Source: Acidobacteriota bacterium
GTDB lineage: Bacteria > Acidobacteriota > Terriglobia > Terriglobales > Acidobacteriaceae
Length of the DNA: 39,300 bases
Reading direction: 5' to 3'
Assembly: GCA_025359885.1 (NCBI GenBank)
Contig: JANYDG010000071.1
Coordinates: 1 to 39,300 of the forward strand
The first letter of the stretch is position 1. Each line of letters begins with the position of its first letter. The position numbers were made by a program, and so were the translations under genes. A model generated the notes under the pieces. That model searched no databases. It was not told the origin of the DNA and saw only the letters and a program-made list of their open reading frames with translations. Positions 34,704 to 39,300 of the stretch are shown here, one piece after another.

Positions 34704-35780
34704 ATGTTTGACCGCCTGCAACAAATGGAAGACCGCTACATCGATCTCGGCAACCAGATGGCCCTGCCCGAAATCCAGAACGACCGCGAAGCCATGCACA
34801 AAACCTCCAAGGCCCACCGCGACCTCGAAGAGTCCGTCGAAAAGTTCCGCGACTACAAAAAGCTCAGCGAAGGCATCGCCGAAGCCCGCGCCATGGCCTC
34901 CGACCCCGACCCCGAAATGGCCGGCATGGCTCAGGCCGAGTTGGCCGAGCTCGAGCCCAAACTTGAAGCCGCCGAAGCCGCGCTCAAAGTCATGCTCCTC
35001 CCCAAAGATCCCAACGACGAAAAGAACGTCATCCTCGAAATCCGCGCCGGCACTGGAGGCGACGAGGCCTCGCTCTTCGTCGCTGAAATCTTCCGCATGT
35101 ACCAGCGCTTTGCCGAGCAGCACCGCTGGAAGATCGAAGTCATGTCTGAGTCAGAATCCTCCGTCGGCGGCCTCAAGGAAGTCATTGCCCTCATCGAAGG
35201 CGACCGCGTCTACTCCCAGATGAAGTTCGAATCCGGCGTCCACCGCGTCCAGCGTGTTCCGGCAACCGAAACCCAGGGTCGTGTCCACACCTCGGCGATT
35301 ACGGTAGCCGTCCTGCCTGAGGCCGAAGAGGTCGAGGTCAAGGTCGAGCAGAAAGACCTCCGCATTGACACCTTCTGCTCCTCCGGTCCCGGCGGCCAGT
35401 CCGTCAACACCACCTACTCGGCCATCCGCATCACCCACATCCCCACAAATACGGTTGTCAGCTGCCAGGACGAAAAATCCCAGATCAAAAACCGCGAAAA
35501 GGCCATGCGCGTCCTCCGCTCCCGGCTCTACGAAGTCGAAATGCAGCGCCAGCACGACATCCTCGCCAAAGAACGCAAGCAGCAGGTCGGCTCCGGCGAC
35601 CGCGCAGAAAAAATCCGCACCTACAACTTCCCCCAGAACCGCCTCACCGACCACCGCATCGGCCTCACCCTCCACCAGCTCGACCTCATCATGCAGGGCC
35701 GCCTCCAATCCATCGTCGACGCCCTCGTCGCCGACGACCAGGACCAGAAACTCAAAGCCGACGCCTCACAGGCCGCGTAA
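34704..35780 (+). CDS. prfA: peptide chain release factor 1
   Basis: A 358-residue class I release factor. The codon-recognition motif is PAT (186-188: [15 protein letters not shown]), which makes it RF1 (UAA/UAG) rather than RF2. The peptidyl-tRNA hydrolysis motif GGQ is at 230-232 in [15 protein letters not shown]. It ends translation by freeing the chain at the ribosome. The ATG has an AGGAGA site 6 nt upstream. The gene is followed 212 nt later by prmC, the methyltransferase for the same GGQ, an arrangement common in bacteria; a repeat element fills the gap. Confidence 0.97.
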   Translation: MFDRLQQMEDRYIDLGNQMALPEIQNDREAMHKTSKAHRDLEESVEKFRDYKKLSEGIAEARAMASDPDPEMAGMAQAELAELEPKLEAAEAALKVMLLPKDPNDEKNVILEIRAGTGGDEASLFVAEIFRMYQRFAEQHRWKIEVMSESESSVGGLKEVIALIEGDRVYSQMKFESGVHRVQRVPATETQGRVHTSAITVAVLPEAEEVEVKVEQKDLRIDTFCSSGPGGQSVNTTYSAIRITHIPTNTVVSCQDEKSQIKNREKAMRVLRSRLYEVEMQRQHDILAKERKQQVGSGDRAEKIRTYNFPQNRLTDHRIGLTLHQLDLIMQGRLQSIVDALVADDQDQKLKADASQAA

Positions 35781-35824
35781 AGCAGTTTTTTGCCGTTGCT
35801 CTCTCGTCGCATTGACGGATAGCC

Positions 35825-35960
35825 GGGTGCCCCATCCTTTCCGCCGCACTTGCGGAATGGGTGGGAACATAGAGTTTCGTCAGTCGCTGCTTTCGCCTTT
35901 CACACGTCACCCTCGCGCTTGCTTTTCTGTCGGTTATTCTCTGAAGGAATCTGCTCCACC
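35825..35960. repeat. interspersed repeat copy B, between prfA and prmC
   Basis: The hairpin module GGGTGCCCCATCC...GGGTGGGA (35825-35866, inner stem TTCCGC/GCGGAA) is followed by the strand module CTTTTCTGTCGGTTATTC...GGAATCTGCTCC (35919-35956). The same two modules form copy A in the opposite order. Confidence 0.65.
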
Positions 35961-35992
35961 TCCCTCCTCGGGCCATCGGAGAAAGGGTCACA

Positions 35993-36844
35993 ATGTCGAA
36001 TCTCCGTACCAATCTCCGCCAGGCTGAAGAGCAACTCCAGGCTGGTCCCCACCCCTCCCGGGCCCGCCTTGACGCAGAGACCCTGGCCCTGCACGTTCTC
36101 AACCAGAATCGCGCCTGGCTCGTCTCCCATTGGGACCAACTCACCCCCGCCACCCTCGAACCCCGATTTTCCCAATCCGTCCATCGCCGCCAAACCGGCG
36201 AACCCATCCAGTACATCACCGGCCATGCCGAGTTCTTCGGCCTCCCCTTCCACGTCACCCCAGCCGTCCTCATCCCCCGCCCCGAAACCGAACACCTCGT
36301 CGAAGAACTCCTCCGCCTCGCCGCAAACTGGCCCAACCCCCGCGTCGCCGACATCGGCACCGGCTCCGGAGCCATCGCCGTCGCCATCGCCCGCACCCTC
36401 CCCGGCGTCCACATCACCGCCACCGACCTTTCGCCAACAGCCCTCGAAATCGCCCAACAAAACGCCCGCCGCAATCAAGTCGAAGACCGCATCAGCTTCC
36501 TCACCGGCGACATCCTTGCCCCGCTCGCCGGCCTCCAATTCGAGATCATCGCCTCCAACCCGCCCTACATCCCCACAACCGACCAACCCACCCTATCCGT
36601 AGAAGTCCGCGACCACGAACCCCACAACGCCCTCTTCGCCGGAGCCGACGGCCTCGAAATCTACCAGCGCCTCATCCCCGCTGCCCGCCAACACCTCGTC
36701 CCCAGCGGCTGGCTCCTCCTCGAAATCGGCTACAACCAGCAGCCCGCCATCGAAGCCCTCTTGCTGCACTCCGGCTACCAGCACATCCGCTTCATCCCCG
36801 ACTACCAGGGCATCCCCCGCGTCGCCGTCGCGCAATTCATTTAA
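35993..36844 (+). CDS. prmC: peptide chain release factor N5-glutamine methyltransferase
   Basis: A 283-residue SAM-dependent methyltransferase that methylates the Gln of the GGQ motif in RF1 and RF2. The N-terminal helical domain binds the release factor. The SAM loop is ADIGTGSGAIAVAIA (119-133) and the substrate-side NPPY is at 189-192 (IIASNPPYIPTT). IPRPETEHLVEELL before the SAM loop is also typical. An AAAGGG site lies 6 nt ahead of the ATG. It follows prfA across a repeat-filled gap and is probably on the same transcript. Confidence 0.96.
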   Translation: MSNLRTNLRQAEEQLQAGPHPSRARLDAETLALHVLNQNRAWLVSHWDQLTPATLEPRFSQSVHRRQTGEPIQYITGHAEFFGLPFHVTPAVLIPRPETEHLVEELLRLAANWPNPRVADIGTGSGAIAVAIARTLPGVHITATDLSPTALEIAQQNARRNQVEDRISFLTGDILAPLAGLQFEIIASNPPYIPTTDQPTLSVEVRDHEPHNALFAGADGLEIYQRLIPAARQHLVPSGWLLLEIGYNQQPAIEALLLHSGYQHIRFIPDYQGIPRVAVAQFI

Positions 36845-36940
36845 TTTTTCGCTCTCATCAAATCACTCCGGCCAGCCCGAACGCCCATCCGGTAAACTGA
36901 TCTCTCACGCCAGACAACGTTTACGAAAAGGAATCCCCAG

Positions 36941-37984
36941 ATGCCCGCATCCCATGGCTACGCAGCCCAGTCCAACACCACGCCCCTCGCCCCCTACACA
37001 TTTTCCCGCCGCTCGCCACTCCCCTCCGACATCGTTGTCGATATTGAATTCTGCGGCGTCTGCCACTCTGACCTCCACATGGCCCGCAACGAATGGGGCA
37101 ACTCCGTCTACCCCATGGTCCCCGGCCACGAAATCGTCGGCAAAGTCACCCAGGTCGGCTCGGCCGTCACCAAATTCAAAGTCGGCGACACCGCCGCCAT
37201 CGGCGTCCTCGTCGATTCCTGCCGCGACTGCGCCAAGTGCAACATCGGCGAAGAGCAATACTGCCTCAACGGCATGACCCTTACCTACGCCGTTCCTGAC
37301 CGCGTCGATGGCAGCATCACCATGGGCGGATACAGCAGCAACTACGTCGTCGACGAGAGCTTCGCCCACACCGTCCCCGCCAATCTGCCCCTCGCCGGAG
37401 TCGCACCGCTCCTCTGCGCCGGCATCACCACCTACTCTCCGCTCCGCCACTGGAAGGTCGGCCCCGGCATGAAAGTCGGCATCGTCGGACTCGGCGGGCT
37501 CGGCCACATGGCCCTCAAGTTCGCCCACAGCTTCGGCGCGCACGTCGTCCAGTTCACCACCTCGCTCGGCAAAAAAGCCGACGCCCTCCGCCTCGGCGCC
37601 GACGAAGTCGTCCTCTCCACCGATCCCGAAGCCATGAAAGCCCACGCCAGCAGCTTCGACTTCATCCTCGACACCGCCTCCGCGCCCCACAGCCTCGACC
37701 CCTACAGCGCCCTCCTCAAGCACGACGCCGCCATGGTCCTCGTCGGCCTCCCTGAACATCCCCCCGTCGTCAACGTCACCAACTTCATGTTCAAACGCGC
37801 ATCGCTCTCCGGCTCCTGCATCGGCGGCATCCCCGAAACCCAGGAAATGCTCGACTATTGCGGCCTGCACAACATCACTTCCGACGTTGAAGTCATTCCC
37901 ATGGCCAACATCAACCAGGCCTTCGAACGCATGCTCAAGCAAGACGTAAAATACCGCTTCGTCATCGACATGAAGACCCTGTAA
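36941..37984 (+). CDS. zinc-dependent NAD(P) alcohol dehydrogenase (cinnamyl-alcohol type)
   Basis: A 347-residue medium-chain dehydrogenase. Catalytic-zinc ligands are C38 (CGVCHSDLH), H63 with E64 (PGHEIVG) and a Cys in PLLCAGITTY. Four Cys of the structural zinc are at 94, 97, 100 and 108 (DSCRDCAKCNIGEEQYC). The cofactor loop is GLGGLGHMA. The pattern fits the YahK/cinnamyl-alcohol dehydrogenase group, which reduces a broad range of aldehydes with NADPH. An AAAAGG site precedes the ATG. A hairpin follows its stop. Substrate in vivo unknown. Confidence 0.94.
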   Translation: MPASHGYAAQSNTTPLAPYTFSRRSPLPSDIVVDIEFCGVCHSDLHMARNEWGNSVYPMVPGHEIVGKVTQVGSAVTKFKVGDTAAIGVLVDSCRDCAKCNIGEEQYCLNGMTLTYAVPDRVDGSITMGGYSSNYVVDESFAHTVPANLPLAGVAPLLCAGITTYSPLRHWKVGPGMKVGIVGLGGLGHMALKFAHSFGAHVVQFTTSLGKKADALRLGADEVVLSTDPEAMKAHASSFDFILDTASAPHSLDPYSALLKHDAAMVLVGLPEHPPVVNVTNFMFKRASLSGSCIGGIPETQEMLDYCGLHNITSDVEVIPMANINQAFERMLKQDVKYRFVIDMKTL

Positions 37985-37989
37985 TCAAG

Positions 37990-38029
37990 CACTTGAGGGA
38001 GAATCGCTCACCCGCTTCTCCCTCAGGTG
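37990..38029 (+). terminator. terminator after alcohol dehydrogenase
   Basis: CACTTGAGGGAGAA (37990-38003) pairs with TTCTCCCTCAGGTG (38016-38029) with one wobble. There is no strict U-tract; an ACTTTCT stretch follows shortly. Confidence 0.6.
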
Positions 38030-38186
38030 CCGGTACTTTCTCTGCCTTGAAATGCCCAGGATTCACAGCAAGCTGACAAACTCCGCTCAGGCCGTCAACC
38101 GTCACGCTTTGTCATGAGGGCACGGCTTCAGCCCGGCCGCTGAGGTACCAAAATAAGGAACATATCGTATTTGACTGAGTATTGGA

Positions 38187-39065
38187 CTAGCACGGGCATA
38201 TTTCCCTCTTCGGCCTCTTGGTCTTGTTAATTTTTTGCTCTGAAAGATATTTCGTGTGCCAATTTTTGCGGCGCTCTACTCCGTCTACATCATTTACGTC
38301 TTCCTTAATTGAATCTCTGAGACTATCCGCATCGTAGACCCAGTAGCGCAGCCATTTTTTATCCTGATAGGCTGCGAAATCCTCAATTGTGGTCTTTGCA
38401 AGATTGCTGTAGGGCGCATTCTGCCGCCAGGATCTGCTCATCGCGAAACATGACCACGCAATCATGTCAACGCATTGCAAAGCGGGAACTCGCCCTTTAC
38501 ATCCAAACGAATACCTGCCCGCAAAGCATCTGGGGTGCTGGGCTTCAAACTGCGCCATGAGCATTTCTATTTCGTCGCGGTCTTTACCCACCGCATTGTC
38601 GAAGACAAACTCGAATGGGGGTATTTGGCGCGATTCTGCCCAAGGAATCATCTGGTTAAGAAGATTTCTAAAGGCCCAGGTGTAGTGATTTTCTCCTCCA
38701 GTGCTTGTCCACTCTGGAGGCGCTTCTTTATCAAACAATTCTTTGTCGACCTGAAATGCAAAAGCCGCAGTGCCAAAGTTCTTAGTAATCTGTCGGGCGC
38801 GGTTAAACACTATTTCGACTTTGGCGTCATCCCAATCCTTATATTGACCCTTCTTGGCAGCCGCCTCAGCAGCATGAAGGTAGTTAAATTCACGCTTGGC
38901 CTTGAAGGTATCCCAGGCGGATACAAGGCGCGGTATTTGAAGAGCTGGAACAACTAGAGCAGCCGCTATCGCCTGCTTCTGGTCCGGAGAAGTTCCGCTA
39001 TCGTCAACGTATACAGTAAACAAGGCAAGTTTTACCTTTCTCCAACCTCTCCCGTAGACGCTCAT
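38187..39065 (-). CDS. DUF3800 domain protein
   Basis: A 292-residue protein with the DUF3800 signature: FTVYVDDSGTS at the start (YVDDSG, with paired Asp), FEFVFDNAVGKDRDE in the middle, and LQCVDMIAWSCFA towards the end. DUF3800 proteins are thought to have an RNase H-like fold with an acidic metal site, and often lie in prophages and defence islands; no activity is proven. Base composition is visibly poorer in GC than the neighbours, with T-rich codons, and the C-terminus is Lys/Arg-rich (KTKRPKREICPC). ATG 39065 is preferred; an ATG at 39110 is possible. Probably acquired. Confidence 0.85.
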   Translation of the reverse strand: MSVYGRGWRKVKLALFTVYVDDSGTSPDQKQAIAAALVVPALQIPRLVSAWDTFKAKREFNYLHAAEAAAKKGQYKDWDDAKVEIVFNRARQITKNFGTAAFAFQVDKELFDKEAPPEWTSTGGENHYTWAFRNLLNQMIPWAESRQIPPFEFVFDNAVGKDRDEIEMLMAQFEAQHPRCFAGRYSFGCKGRVPALQCVDMIAWSCFAMSRSWRQNAPYSNLAKTTIEDFAAYQDKKWLRYWVYDADSLRDSIKEDVNDVDGVERRKNWHTKYLSEQKINKTKRPKREICPC

Positions 39066-39128
39066 AAGGAAACGCTGAGTATGGGACGTGGTTTGACCTT
39101 GAACACACATCGAAGTTACGCTCCTTAG

Positions 39129-39300
39129 ATGAGCGCGATGCGACCGCTACCCGTCCCTTCGGCCAAGGACGATTCGGGCAACGTCGATGAGTTCACATCA
39201 TTTATGCGGCGGCTTGTCGCCGTTCCGCATTCAGAGATTAAAGCTCAATTAGACGCCGAAAAAGCGGCGAAGCGCAACGCTAAACCTTCCGCTTCCCGCG
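39129..39300 (+). CDS. small hypothetical protein, 3' end outside window
   Basis: The first 57 codons of a gene running off the right edge. The sequence (MSAMRPLPVPSAKDDSG, then FTSFMRRLVAVPHSEIKAQL) resembles small uncharacterised bacterial proteins that share an FxxFMRxLVxVPHSEIKxxLDAEK pattern and sometimes lie by toxin genes. I know no function for it. It is divergent from the DUF3800 gene, with 63 bases between starts. No clear ribosome site precedes the ATG. Confidence 0.6.
   Translation, partial: MSAMRPLPVPSAKDDSGNVDEFTSFMRRLVAVPHSEIKAQLDAEKAAKRNAKPSASR

Noticed and set aside
36905..37942. Long minus-strand open frame over the alcohol dehydrogenase gene
   Set aside because: Antisense shadow with Gly/Ala/Asp/Val-rich composition; the plus-strand gene has all zinc ligands in place.
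1..39300. CRISPR array or insertion sequence anywhere in the window
   Set aside because: No regularly spaced direct repeats of 24-40 bases and no transposase-like reading frame were seen on either strand.

Overview
The window looks like a chromosomal piece of an Acidobacteriota genome, most likely class Terriglobia (Acidobacteriaceae). The basis is the gene style: paired secreted VWFA-related proteins, a TPR-CHAT protein, a release factor 1 with an [10 protein letters not shown] loop, many GTG starts, high GC, and short interspersed hairpin repeats of a kind I associate with this group. The assignment is inference from family style; no 16S rRNA gene is present. Most of the window is ordinary core and accessory chromosome, not phage or plasmid.

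Layout. 1-2500: the 3' part of a TPR-CHAT caspase-like protein, cut by the window edge, overlapping an unrecognised partner gene. 2577-4990: a periplasmic thioredoxin-like protein, a conserved hypothetical, tatA and a DMT/EamA transporter. 4993-7612: two divergent VWFA-domain secreted proteins. 7811-10028: a small coiled-coil protein and a methyl-accepting chemotaxis protein, ended by a bidirectional terminator shared with a short-chain dehydrogenase. 10941-12285: tRNA-Cys(GCA) and a PhzF-family protein. 12931-14102: a stand-alone receiver protein and a MarC-family membrane protein. 14172-17368: a DPP-IV-like S9 peptidase translationally coupled to an MBL-fold hydrolase. 17568-20706: a DHA2 drug exporter, divergent from a zinc-ribbon coiled-coil protein coupled to a 5'(3')-deoxyribonucleotidase. 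20758-24983: an XRE-cupin regulator, a TIGR01777 epimerase-like protein, an FN3 lipoprotein and transaldolase.

25265-31093: a conserved hypothetical, a VOC protein, an exported RbsD/FucU-like protein, hslVU (the HslV peptidase and its HslU unfoldase), a DUF3592-like membrane protein and a CDF metal exporter. 31222-33351: a secreted CocE/NonD hydrolase. 33348-34536: a small accessory patch holding a reading frame broken by three in-frame TGA codons and a VapBC-type toxin-antitoxin pair. 34704-36844: prfA and prmC, the release factor and the methyltransferase that modifies its GGQ glutamine. 36941-37984: a zinc alcohol dehydrogenase. 38187-39300: a visibly AT-richer DUF3800 gene and the start of a small hypothetical gene, probably the edge of an accessory region.

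The most unusual items are: the 167-codon frame at 33348-33851, whose only internal stops are three TGA codons, at least two of them where I would expect tryptophan; the CHAT gene with its overlapping partner; a mosaic interspersed repeat seen three times between 25.8 and 36 kb; and a long palindromic element at 14100-14216 that encodes the last residues of the MBL hydrolase. I found no clearly new multi-gene defence or biosynthetic system. The best candidates for follow-up are the CHAT/partner pair and the TGA-interrupted frame.
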